Below, piece by piece: positions 25,643-34,114 of a stretch of 45,356 bases of DNA. A program made the position numbers and the translations under genes. This DNA is from Paenibacillus camerounensis (GTDB taxonomy: Bacteria; Bacillota; Bacilli; Paenibacillales; Paenibacillaceae): the NCBI RefSeq assembly GCF_000723885.1, contig NZ_CCDG010000014.1:1-45356 (forward strand), read 5' to 3'. Below the pieces are notes generated by a model that made no database searches, was not told the origin of the DNA, and worked only from the letters and a program-made list of their open reading frames with translations. Each line of letters starts with the position of its first letter. Position 1 is the stretch's first letter.

Positions 25643-26647
25643 TTATCCGATTATGCCGCTCCGCTCCACGCTCTCCACAAAATACCGCTGCACAACCAGA
25701 TACAGCAGAATCAGCGGAATAATGGCCAGCAGAATGCCGGTGTCAATAATCATGGCTACGTGGTTTGGATCAGCCTTAACCGCAGACCCGCCCCCGCCTG
25801 CCCCCAGCATACCCGGAATCAGGGCATTGGCCTGAGCCGCCAGCGAGCTGACCTTGGTAGGCATGAGCGCCAGTTCACTCATAAAGAGCGAAGTGAAAAA
25901 GGTATCATTATATTGCCACACGAAGCAGAACAGGATGACGGTGATCATCGGCGAGACCGCATTGGGCAGCATGATCCGCAGGAACGTTTTTACTCCGCCC
26001 GCGCCGTCAATCAGCGCTGCTTCTTCAATCTCCTTCGGCATCCCCTTGAAGAACTGGCGGAAGATATAGATAAAGAGGCCCGCCTTCAGCCCGATCGCAG
26101 TTGCCGAGGTAATAATGGAAGGCCAGTACGTATTGAGCAGGTTGAGCCCGGACTTACCGGTGATCAGATGAATGATTCCCAGAATGTCGAAGCTTCTGAA
26201 ATGCAGGTACATCGGCACCATCAGCGTGCTGGTCGGCACGAGCAATGTCAGAATGACGAGTGCGAACAAAAGGCTGCTTCCCGGAAAGTTAAATCTGGCG
26301 AAGCCGTATCCGGCCAGGGCACAGGAGGCCGTGGTCAGCAGGGTCGTCACGACAACGAACAGCAGTGTATTGCCGAGCAGCGGGAAGTAATCCAGAATCT
26401 GCATTGCCATTCTGATATTGTCCAGCGTAAAATGAACCGGAATCATATAAATCGTCGGATTGTAAATATCCGTCTTATCCTTGAAGGCAATGGAGAACTT
26501 CATCAACAGCGGATAAATAATGATGAAGGATATCCCTATGACCAGCGCATAACGGAACAATGCGTACAGGATATCGACTGCCCTGCCTCTCACCTTTTGG
26601 ATTCTGTAATGCTGGGCTTCTTTACGGACAGCTTGCGGAGACTGCAT
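25643..26647 (-). CDS. Carbohydrate ABC permease, MalG-like (second pair)
   Basis: A 334-aa CUT1 permease with six predicted helices and the EAA loop EEAALIDGAGGVKTFLRIML. The ATG at 26647 is chosen for AAAGGAGG 7 nt upstream. A Gly-rich insertion (MLGAGGGGSAVKADPNH) before the last helix is longer than usual. It pairs with the permease gene just upstream and has no dedicated ATPase in the window. Confidence 0.92.
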   Translation of the reverse strand: MQSPQAVRKEAQHYRIQKVRGRAVDILYALFRYALVIGISFIIIYPLLMKFSIAFKDKTDIYNPTIYMIPVHFTLDNIRMAMQILDYFPLLGNTLLFVVVTTLLTTASCALAGYGFARFNFPGSSLLFALVILTLLVPTSTLMVPMYLHFRSFDILGIIHLITGKSGLNLLNTYWPSIITSATAIGLKAGLFIYIFRQFFKGMPKEIEEAALIDGAGGVKTFLRIMLPNAVSPMITVILFCFVWQYNDTFFTSLFMSELALMPTKVSSLAAQANALIPGMLGAGGGGSAVKADPNHVAMIIDTGILLAIIPLILLYLVVQRYFVESVERSGIIG

Positions 26648-26669
26648 GCCGTATCCTCCTTTGCATAAA

Positions 26670-27569
26670 TCAGTTGTAATGCACCCGTTTGGACAGCACA
26701 TAGCCCACTATGACCAGGATGATGCTGATTATCAGCGTATAGATCCAGGACATCGCCGCACTCAGCCCGAAGTTCTGGGTGGTGAACGCCGTGGTGAAGA
26801 TCATTTTTGTTACCGCGCTGCCTGAGAAGGAATCAATGATCGTATAGATTACATTAGTCAGGATCAGCGGGCTCACGAGCGGGAAGGTGATTTTCCAAAA
26901 GGATTCATAAGCAGTCGCCCCTTCAATCTTCGCCACCTCATACATCGCTCCGGGAACGGACTGCAGCGCTGCAAGGAAGATCAGAATCTGCACACCTGAG
27001 CTTGTAATAATCTCATAGATCCGCAGAATCGCATCGACAATGTAGTCCACGAACGACAGCGGCAGACCGATCTCGCTCAGAATCATGACCATGGACATAA
27101 CGTTGTACTGGGAGCCGGATTGGCCCAGTTCATTCACGGCTGTCGCATCACCGACCAGATTGATCAGCCCCGAGGCTTCTGCTGCCGATATGGCATTGGA
27201 CGCCAGAATAACCGGCAGAAAAAAGATGGCACGTGCGACGATTCTCCCCCTGAATTTCTGGTTCAGCAGCGTTGCCGAGAACAGGCTGAAGAACAGGATC
27301 ATCGGCACATTCAGCACCATATCCCAGACCGATTCAGTCAGGACGCGGTTGAAGCTTGCATCGACAAACAAAGCATTATTGAAATTGGCCCAGCCCACCC
27401 CTTGAAGCGTAAAACCCGAAGGATCAACGGTTAATTTACTGAAGCTGAATTGGATGGACCGGAGCAGCGGGGCAGCGAACAGGAATATAAATCCGAGCAG
27501 CCACGGTGCTATAAAAGCAATTCCCAGCAAAGAGCGCTTATGCTGCAGGCTCAGCTTGTTTCCGTTCAT
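26670..27569 (-). CDS. Sugar ABC permease, MalF-like (second pair)
   Basis: A 299-aa CUT1 permease. Helix 1 is at about 13-34 (LLGIAFIAPWLLGFIFLFAAP), and the EAA-type loop is VAKIEGATAYESFWKITFPLV. The start codon overlaps the stop of the DUF5696-like gene by 4 nt (ATGA), which ties its translation to that gene. The protein carries an unusual external insertion around AEASGLINLVGDATAVNELG that sets it apart from the first permease pair. Confidence 0.92.
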   Translation of the reverse strand: MNGNKLSLQHKRSLLGIAFIAPWLLGFIFLFAAPLLRSIQFSFSKLTVDPSGFTLQGVGWANFNNALFVDASFNRVLTESVWDMVLNVPMILFFSLFSATLLNQKFRGRIVARAIFFLPVILASNAISAAEASGLINLVGDATAVNELGQSGSQYNVMSMVMILSEIGLPLSFVDYIVDAILRIYEIITSSGVQILIFLAALQSVPGAMYEVAKIEGATAYESFWKITFPLVSPLILTNVIYTIIDSFSGSAVTKMIFTTAFTTQNFGLSAAMSWIYTLIISIILVIVGYVLSKRVHYN

Positions 27570-30145
27570 GACGCTTCACCTTCAATCACATATTGTCCTG
27601 CACCGACAGCGGTTCCCCGCACGGATACATCCTTGCCGGTGTAGTTGACATAGATAGATATACCGTTGCTGTACTGCACCTCCACAACACCCTCCTGGTG
27701 GCGTGTATGGTTTACGATCTGCGCATGCTGTACCGGAGAAAGCACCTCATTCACTTCCTTGTACATGGAAACCGCCTGATCATACCAGTCCTCATAGGAG
27801 GTTGCATACATGCTGTCAAAATGCGTGAACTTCAGCTTCGAGGACGGCTCATAGGACCAGGAGAAATAAGGCGCTGACCCCAGCTCAACGGAGCGGAGCA
27901 GCTGCGTGTGCATATCCTGCTCATCGCTCAGATTGACCGGTGTTCCGGTGTAGCTGATGAAGCCGTGAACCACCATCTGATAGAAAGGCACCGCTTCATC
28001 CGTAAGCGCAAACCCGCTTGAGGACTCAGGAACATTAATCAGATGGTCGGCATATGGCCAGGCATAGGCGTTGCCGCCAGAAACCATCGTCTGTCCTGCA
28101 TCCCGGCTGATTCTGTCCAGCTGCTCCTCCACGATAGCCTTGGCCGTTTCCCGCTGGATCACCCGGCTGGACCGGAAATCGGAGCTCAGCACATTGCCGA
28201 GATCCCGCAGCGATACGCCTTCCATTTCAAAGCCGGCATATTTATCCATGAACGAGTTAACATAATAGGGCAGCTTGGCTGGTGATAACAAGTAATAGCT
28301 GCCAAGCCTCATATCCATCCGGTTCAGCGCCCGGTTATACGGATACAGCTCCGCTTCCTCCCGGGTGACAAACCTTGCGGCATCTGAGGAGGGCGTGAAC
28401 CCGCTGTCATCATGATAGACCTGCTGGAAAGCCACATCCGGGAACAGGGTTCCGCCTGCCTGTGCCAGCTGATCCCGAAGTAGGGTCAGCTCTGACCTGC
28501 TGCCAAGCACGCTTTCCGTCTTCAGCTTATCCGGCGTGGAGTGATTCACGCCTTTGCCGGACCAGCCGGTGTACCGCATCAGCAGCCGGCCGACGCCGTC
28601 CTGCTTCAATTCTCCTGCAATCAGCGCAGCCTGCCGGAAGGAGGTCATGGAAATCTCGGAGCGGTAAGGCACGCCGAGCAGTGACTTCTGCTTGTCGACA
28701 GCACCCAGCATATCCAGGTAGAACGGAATATCCTGCTCCTTGGACAGAGGCGTGAGCGCCTTCTCCGAGACCAGCTTATCCCGGTACAGCTCAGCCATCC
28801 CGGAATAGCTGGCTTTATCCTGGCTCAGGAAGCTGTAGCGGACCTGAATATCGCCTTTGTAGAGTTCTTCGCTAAGCAGCTGTATTTCCTGGATGGTTGA
28901 TCCCGTATACAGCTCAAGCTCATCCTCGCCCCGCAGGGAATAGCTGCTGTGAATGAAATTGTAGGAATTCTTTTTGCCGCTGATATCGGCGGCAATACTG
29001 GCGATGGCATCGCCCTTCTCAATAACAGCGAACCATGCGCCATCCCCGGCCTTCATGCCGAAGACCGGCATCCGGGCGTTCTGGCTGACCTGCCCGCGCC
29101 GGTAGCTGTTGTCATTCGGGTCCGGCCCGTACACACGCTGCACATACTGCTCTTCCTTCACTTTGCCGTTGTTCAGACGGATTAGGCTGCCTGAGCCGTC
29201 TGGAACCAGCATATAGCCGTCCGTCAGTTGGTCCGCAGCGCCGAACATACTCAGCAGCTCCAGACTGCGGATCTGATATTGCCCGCTCTCCTTGACCTGA
29301 TTTACAGGAATGGTTACGACCAGTGAACCCTCTTCCAGCCGGTATTCCAGCGGAATAATGAAATTAGGCTTGGACGCCCCCGATCCCCCGCCGATACCGT
29401 TCTCCGCATTATCCTGTGCCAGATCCTCAGCAGAATAGCCCGCCAGCACAAAGGCAGCGGTCATTTTCTTAAGCACCAGCGGCTTGGATACCTGGGCATC
29501 AATCCGTTCCATGATCTCGGGGCTGCCGTCCTTCGGATAGTAGCGGGTTGCAACATACTTGGCAGTCGCTGCATCCAGCTTGGACAGCACCGCCTCCTCC
29601 AGCCGGGCCTGGCTGATATACTGCGGCAGCGCATCAATGCCTGCCGAGGTATCCCCGATGGTGTAAGTAATCCGCAGCCCGTTCTTCAGGCTCTCGGCCG
29701 TGAACTGCTTACTGCTGATGCTCTGGGCGAAATTGGTGTAGGATTCCAGTGTGCCTACAGCATCACGGAACAATACAGTCAGCTGCGAGGACAGCAACTC
29801 CTTCTCAAAGCCGGAGGCCAGCGCATCCTCATTGCGGCCCTCCGGATTGCTGTACCAGAGCTGGCCCGTCCGTTTGTCCTTTACCGCTATTTCAGTCGTT
29901 TCAGCATTATAGTATAAGGACAGCTCTGCATCTTCCGCTGCCAGCAGCATGCCGTTCACACCCCCGGAGGCGTCCGGCAGTGCAGCCAGCTCGCTTCCCG
30001 CTTCAAGCTCAGATGTTACCTCCATGTAGGCGGAGGCTTCAACGGCTTCCGCTCCGCGGGAGCTGAAGTACAGTACAGCCGCGGCAATAATACAGAGAAC
30101 TGCGGCACAGGCCAGCACCGCAGCCGGTAATTTTCGTTTTTTCAC
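27566..30145 (-). CDS. DUF5696-like membrane-anchored surface protein
   Basis: An 859-aa protein starting at GTG, chosen because AAGGAGG sits 8 nt upstream; an ATG 18 nt earlier contains that site and is rejected. An N-terminal transmembrane anchor (about 4-26) is followed by a beta-rich region (LSLYYNAETTEIAVKDKRTG, QLWYSNP) and a long C-terminal half with alternating helices and strands (FEMEGVSLRDLGNVLSSDF, ALTDEAVPFYQMVVHG, SAPYFSWSYE). I recognise it as the DUF5696 type found beside CUT1 importers in Paenibacillus. The C-terminal half resembles a glycoside hydrolase barrel, but that is inference. Function unknown. Confidence 0.75.
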   Translation of the reverse strand: MKKRKLPAAVLACAAVLCIIAAAVLYFSSRGAEAVEASAYMEVTSELEAGSELAALPDASGGVNGMLLAAEDAELSLYYNAETTEIAVKDKRTGQLWYSNPEGRNEDALASGFEKELLSSQLTVLFRDAVGTLESYTNFAQSISSKQFTAESLKNGLRITYTIGDTSAGIDALPQYISQARLEEAVLSKLDAATAKYVATRYYPKDGSPEIMERIDAQVSKPLVLKKMTAAFVLAGYSAEDLAQDNAENGIGGGSGASKPNFIIPLEYRLEEGSLVVTIPVNQVKESGQYQIRSLELLSMFGAADQLTDGYMLVPDGSGSLIRLNNGKVKEEQYVQRVYGPDPNDNSYRRGQVSQNARMPVFGMKAGDGAWFAVIEKGDAIASIAADISGKKNSYNFIHSSYSLRGEDELELYTGSTIQEIQLLSEELYKGDIQVRYSFLSQDKASYSGMAELYRDKLVSEKALTPLSKEQDIPFYLDMLGAVDKQKSLLGVPYRSEISMTSFRQAALIAGELKQDGVGRLLMRYTGWSGKGVNHSTPDKLKTESVLGSRSELTLLRDQLAQAGGTLFPDVAFQQVYHDDSGFTPSSDAARFVTREEAELYPYNRALNRMDMRLGSYYLLSPAKLPYYVNSFMDKYAGFEMEGVSLRDLGNVLSSDFRSSRVIQRETAKAIVEEQLDRISRDAGQTMVSGGNAYAWPYADHLINVPESSSGFALTDEAVPFYQMVVHGFISYTGTPVNLSDEQDMHTQLLRSVELGSAPYFSWSYEPSSKLKFTHFDSMYATSYEDWYDQAVSMYKEVNEVLSPVQHAQIVNHTRHQEGVVEVQYSNGISIYVNYTGKDVSVRGTAVGAGQYVIEGEAS

Positions 30146-30159
30146 AGATGCGGCCTCCT

Positions 30160-30780
30160 TCATGTACGGAAAATCAATTCACGGTAAATATTGATAAAGA
30201 ACTCGGTAATCTGCTGAATCATGCTCAGGACAAGGGTCCCGAGGAATACAACAATGCCCATAACCACTACCGTCAGCAGCATCGTTACAATCGTCTTGAG
30301 CACGGTGTACTGATGAACGGTCATAATGCCGACGAACAGCAGTGCGATGAACCAGATGGATGCCACTGACATCATCAAATAATAGAAGGCGGTTTCTTCC
30401 TCTGCCATGAACCGGCTGGCTACGACCATCGGCGTATAAATAATGACAATAGGAACGAGCGCATAGCCCGTAGCCATCATAATCTCCTTGAATTTCCCCT
30501 CGCCGTCCATCAGCGTTGTTATGGCCCAGTTGGACAGGCACCACAGGAAGAAAGGAAAAATCACGGTAAACAGCTGTGTAATGCTGTTTAACTGGCGCGG
30601 GTCATTATAATTGACCAGAAAGCCTGCGAACTGATTCTTCAGAATCATGGAGATCACTACAAGCAGCAGAATGGTCAGTGTTACCCGCAGCTTTCCTTTG
30701 CCCTCATATTTCATATCCCAAAAGCTGTCAAACGGATGCACAATGAGGTGCAGCGGGAATTTAATGAAATCCTGCCTCAT
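30160..30780 (-). CDS. Yip1-family membrane protein
   Basis: A 206-aa integral membrane protein, MRQDFIKFPLHLIVHPFDSF at the start, with about five hydrophobic helices. The ATG at 30780 has AAGGAGG upstream. The HPFDSFWDMKYEGKGKLR stretch before the first helix is typical of bacterial Yip1-domain proteins. Its first 20 bases overlap the end of the NHL gene, so translation is probably coupled. It could hold the surface proteins encoded on both sides, but no function is established. Confidence 0.8.
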   Translation of the reverse strand: MRQDFIKFPLHLIVHPFDSFWDMKYEGKGKLRVTLTILLLVVISMILKNQFAGFLVNYNDPRQLNSITQLFTVIFPFFLWCLSNWAITTLMDGEGKFKEIMMATGYALVPIVIIYTPMVVASRFMAEEETAFYYLMMSVASIWFIALLFVGIMTVHQYTVLKTIVTMLLTVVVMGIVVFLGTLVLSMIQQITEFFINIYRELIFRT

Positions 30781-32269
30781 GGGCGTTCCCCTCCTTATGG
30801 TTATGCGGAGCCTGCCTTGAAGCCCGGGATTGCCGCTTTTTTCTCCAGAAGCCGAATATACGGTAGACAATCCATAAGACAACCAGCAGCATTACCGATG
30901 TCAGGAAGGTTCCGAAGTGCTCCTGCATCACTTCTCTGCGGTATCGTTTGAAGGCTACGGAATAACCGTCCCGGTCCATCCCGAGCTTGAAGTATTTCAT
31001 CGCTTCCTTGTTGTTTTTCTCCATCAGCAGTGACTTGCCTATGCCGATATACGCGATATCATAGTTGGCATTCAGCTTCAGGACTTCCTTCCAGACGGGA
31101 ACCGCCTGTGCATCCTCACCATTGTAATGATAGCCGGCGGCCTCATTCACAATGCTGCCGAACCGGGTCGGCTTGAAGATCACGATGTTGCCCTTTCCCC
31201 GGTCAAGCACAAGCTGGCTGCCGCCGGCATACTCAATGGCTGCCGGTATTTTGAACGTCCCGGTCTGGTTGCCCTTGCCGCCGTATACATACAGCAGATC
31301 GCCTTCATCGTTGTAGGTGAACACTTTGCCCTGATTGGCATCCAGCGCACTGTACATGCCGTTCGGAAGCACCTTGATATCCGTGAACTTAGACGGCCCC
31401 ACCGATATCCGGTACCGGATATCCCCCAGAACATCGAAGTAGCCGAACCGTTTCAGCACATCCTCACCGGAGGGATTAAGCCGTTTGACCGGCTCCTTCG
31501 AGCCCGGATCAATATTCGTCGCATACAGGAACCCCTTGTCATCCACATCAATGTTGGAGAATTCCGTAGGCACGAACAATGCCATCTGTGCCTTCTGCGC
31601 CTTGGTGGAGAACATCCGCCAGATATACTCGGTGTAGTCGCGCTTGACCTTATTCGTGCCGACATAGCCGATGAACACCCCGTTCTCATCGAACTGCATA
31701 ATTCCCTCGAAGATGCCCTTGGCAATGACATAGACCCGTTCCGCCTGATCCACCGTTACCTTAACCGGGATAAACTTGAAATCCGCCGGCAGAATATCCG
31801 ACTCCGGCTGCTCAATCAACCGCAGCAGTTCCCCTTCCGGGGACAGAACGACGATGCGCCCGTTATCCGTGTCGGCCACGAACAGATTGCCTTCGTCATT
31901 AACATACAGGCCCGAAGGATTCTTAAAGGTCTCTTCCTTGCCGGCGTTGTCAAAGCCGGTGATGACCTTATCAACCTTCCAACTGCTGTCCAGACAGATA
32001 ATCCGGGCATTCCCGGTGTCCACGATATAGATCAGCCCGCTGTCCGCAACGACCATATCGGCGGGGTCCAGGAAATCGCCCACCCCGAGATCCTTGCCTG
32101 TAAGGGTACGGTCAGGGATATAGGCTGCGGGTGCAGGCACAGCTTCCTCCCAGTAATTATAGTTATAGCTCTCATATGGCACGGCCTCGGCATTCACTGG
32201 CGCGGGAGCCGCACAACTCAGCAGCAGGGATGCCATTGTCCCTGCAAGCAGCCACTTTTTTGCAATCAA
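30761..32269 (-). CDS. NHL-propeller lipoprotein with TPR-like region and C-terminal membrane helix
   Basis: A 502-aa exported protein. It starts at TTG with AGGGGGG 7 nt upstream; the next ATG would destroy the signal peptide. The signal ends in LLLSC (lipidation at Cys19). Residues about 55-375 carry NHL-type blades (LYVNDEGNLFVADTDNGRIV, LIYIVDTGNARIICLD). A TPR-like stretch follows (AVPVWKEVLKLNANYDIAYI, KEAMKYFKLGMDRDG), then a transmembrane helix (about 459-476) and a basic cytoplasmic tail. Two membrane attachments on one protein are unusual. Propellers like this usually bind proteins or sugars. Confidence 0.82.
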   Translation of the reverse strand: MIAKKWLLAGTMASLLLSCAAPAPVNAEAVPYESYNYNYWEEAVPAPAAYIPDRTLTGKDLGVGDFLDPADMVVADSGLIYIVDTGNARIICLDSSWKVDKVITGFDNAGKEETFKNPSGLYVNDEGNLFVADTDNGRIVVLSPEGELLRLIEQPESDILPADFKFIPVKVTVDQAERVYVIAKGIFEGIMQFDENGVFIGYVGTNKVKRDYTEYIWRMFSTKAQKAQMALFVPTEFSNIDVDDKGFLYATNIDPGSKEPVKRLNPSGEDVLKRFGYFDVLGDIRYRISVGPSKFTDIKVLPNGMYSALDANQGKVFTYNDEGDLLYVYGGKGNQTGTFKIPAAIEYAGGSQLVLDRGKGNIVIFKPTRFGSIVNEAAGYHYNGEDAQAVPVWKEVLKLNANYDIAYIGIGKSLLMEKNNKEAMKYFKLGMDRDGYSVAFKRYRREVMQEHFGTFLTSVMLLVVLWIVYRIFGFWRKKRQSRASRQAPHNHKEGNAHEAGFH

Positions 32270-32281
32270 CTGCCTTCCCCC

Positions 32282-33184
32282 CTAGTCCTTCATTCCTGAA
32301 GTAGCCATCGTCTCAATAATCCGGCTCTGCGAAAAAACAAACAGCGTAATCGGCACACTCATCAGAATAAGCGCCACTGCCGCCGCCGCACCGGATCTCG
32401 CAATGCCTCCCGCTACTACCTGCCCTGCCGCGAAATGGAGCGACTTCAGCTGTTCGCTGTAGATGAAGCCGTTGCCGTCACTGCCCCACAGGATCTGAAA
32501 CAGCAGAATAATCAGCGTCAGCCAGGCCGGCTTGACGTTAGGCATAACGATCGTCCAGAAGATGCGGTATTCACTGGCACCGTCGATTTTGGCGGCCTCC
32601 AGCAGCACATCCGGAATCTGCTCCATGAACTGCTTCATCAGATACAGGCCGAGTGAATAGGCGAATGCCGGTACAATAACGGCCCAGTACGTGTCGATCA
32701 GCCCCAGCCAGGACATAATCATATAGTTAGGCATGGCAGTCACGGCCGGCGTGAACATCAGCGACAGGACCACGATGGTGAACAGCACTTTTTTGCCGGG
32801 AAAATGATGCTTGGCCAGCGGGTATGCCGCTGCCGAGGCAAAGATGACGTGTCCGATAATGCCTGCGCCTGTAATGAACACCGTGTTAAAAATATAACGG
32901 GAGAACGGCACCCACGAATTCCCAAGCAGGTTAAACAGGTCAACAAAGTTATTCAGCGTAGGATTCCGCACAAACAGGGTCGGCGGGAAAATGAAAATCT
33001 CATCCAGCGGCTTAAACGCATTGTTAATGGCATAAACCAGCGGCAGAATCATAAAGGCCCCGAAGAGGGTCAGCAGGGCGAACAGTGAAAACGTGCCCCA
33101 GGCTGAACGGTTCACCCGTTTTTTGGGCATCCGGACCGCGCGTCCGATCCGCCTTCTGGTATTGGCCTGAAAGGGGATATTCAT
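32282..33184 (-). CDS. Carbohydrate ABC permease, MalG-like (first pair)
   Basis: A 300-aa CUT1 permease with an N-terminal basic stretch (RRRIGRAVRMPKKRVNR), six predicted helices and the EAA loop EAAKIDGASEYRIFWTIVMP. Only 2 bp separate it from the preceding permease stop. It ends RIIETMATSGMKD, a typical MalG-like tail. Confidence 0.93.
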   Translation of the reverse strand: MNIPFQANTRRRIGRAVRMPKKRVNRSAWGTFSLFALLTLFGAFMILPLVYAINNAFKPLDEIFIFPPTLFVRNPTLNNFVDLFNLLGNSWVPFSRYIFNTVFITGAGIIGHVIFASAAAYPLAKHHFPGKKVLFTIVVLSLMFTPAVTAMPNYMIMSWLGLIDTYWAVIVPAFAYSLGLYLMKQFMEQIPDVLLEAAKIDGASEYRIFWTIVMPNVKPAWLTLIILLFQILWGSDGNGFIYSEQLKSLHFAAGQVVAGGIARSGAAAAVALILMSVPITLFVFSQSRIIETMATSGMKD

Positions 33185-33186
33185 GA

Positions 33187-34092
33187 TTATTCACCCACCT
33201 TTCTAAGGAGCTTTTGGACGAGAAGGTTCGTGGCGACCATGATCAGGAACAGGACAGTAGCAATCGCTGACGCATACCCCATCTCAAACCGGGTGGTGCC
33301 AAAATCAATTAAATGCGTAACAATCGTCTCCGCCGCATAGTTCACACTCGGGAACCCGGCCAAGGCAATGGAGACATCGGCTACGGCAAAAGCGGTCGTA
33401 ATCTGGATTACGGCGCCGAACATCAATTGCGGCCGCATCGACGGCAGTGTGATGTACCACAGCTCCTGCCAGCGGTTTTTGATTCCGTCTACAGCTCCGG
33501 CTTCATATAAGGTGCCGTCGACTGTCTGCAGGCCGGCAATAAAAGCCAGGAAGCCGGTTCCCAGACTGAGCCATAGCTGCACCAGGATGATAATGGGCAT
33601 GATATAGCCTTCCGTCTTCAGCCACAGAATCGGCTCCAGAATGAAGCCGAATCTCAGCAGCAGGCCGTTCATAATCCCGTAACGGTCACCGGAGAAAATC
33701 ATCAGCCAGATGAAGTAGACATTCCCCGAAATGGATGGCGCGTAGAAGACCAGTGTCATTACCGCTCTAAGCTTGGGTGACAGCTCGTTAATGATCCACG
33801 CGAACACAAAACAGGCAATGTAGCTGATAGGCCCTGTAATCACTGCAAACAGCAGCGTATTTTTGAGGGCAATCAGAAAGACATCATCCTCAAGGAACAG
33901 GCGGGTGTAATTCTGCCAGCCGATAAATTTCGGAAATTCTAACATGTTGAAATATGTGAAGCTGAGCACAATCGACACCAGGACAGGTAACACCGTAAAT
34001 ACGGCGAACAGGATCATGTACGGTGCCATTAAAAAGTAGGAATGCTTATTGGCTCTTATCTCATGCCATTTCAGGCTCCACCAACTCTGCAC
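33187..34092 (-). CDS. Sugar ABC permease, MalF-like (first pair)
   Basis: A 301-aa CUT1 permease. The GTG at 34092 is chosen because GGGGGAGGAG lies 6 nt upstream; the longer frame would overlap the preceding gene. Six helices follow a basic start (WHEIRANKHSYFLMAPYM). The EAA-type loop is EAGAVDGIKNRWQELWYITL, slightly divergent. It follows the 986-aa binding protein gene by 22 bp and is probably its partner. Confidence 0.93.
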   Translation of the reverse strand: MQSWWSLKWHEIRANKHSYFLMAPYMILFAVFTVLPVLVSIVLSFTYFNMLEFPKFIGWQNYTRLFLEDDVFLIALKNTLLFAVITGPISYIACFVFAWIINELSPKLRAVMTLVFYAPSISGNVYFIWLMIFSGDRYGIMNGLLLRFGFILEPILWLKTEGYIMPIIILVQLWLSLGTGFLAFIAGLQTVDGTLYEAGAVDGIKNRWQELWYITLPSMRPQLMFGAVIQITTAFAVADVSIALAGFPSVNYAAETIVTHLIDFGTTRFEMGYASAIATVLFLIMVATNLLVQKLLRKVGE

Positions 34093-34114
34093 GGCTTGCT
34101 CCTCCCCCTTGCTG

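Noticed and set aside
31127..32299. 390-residue plus-strand frame opposite the NHL gene
   Set aside because: Shadow frame of a gene with signal peptide and propeller blades on the minus strand.
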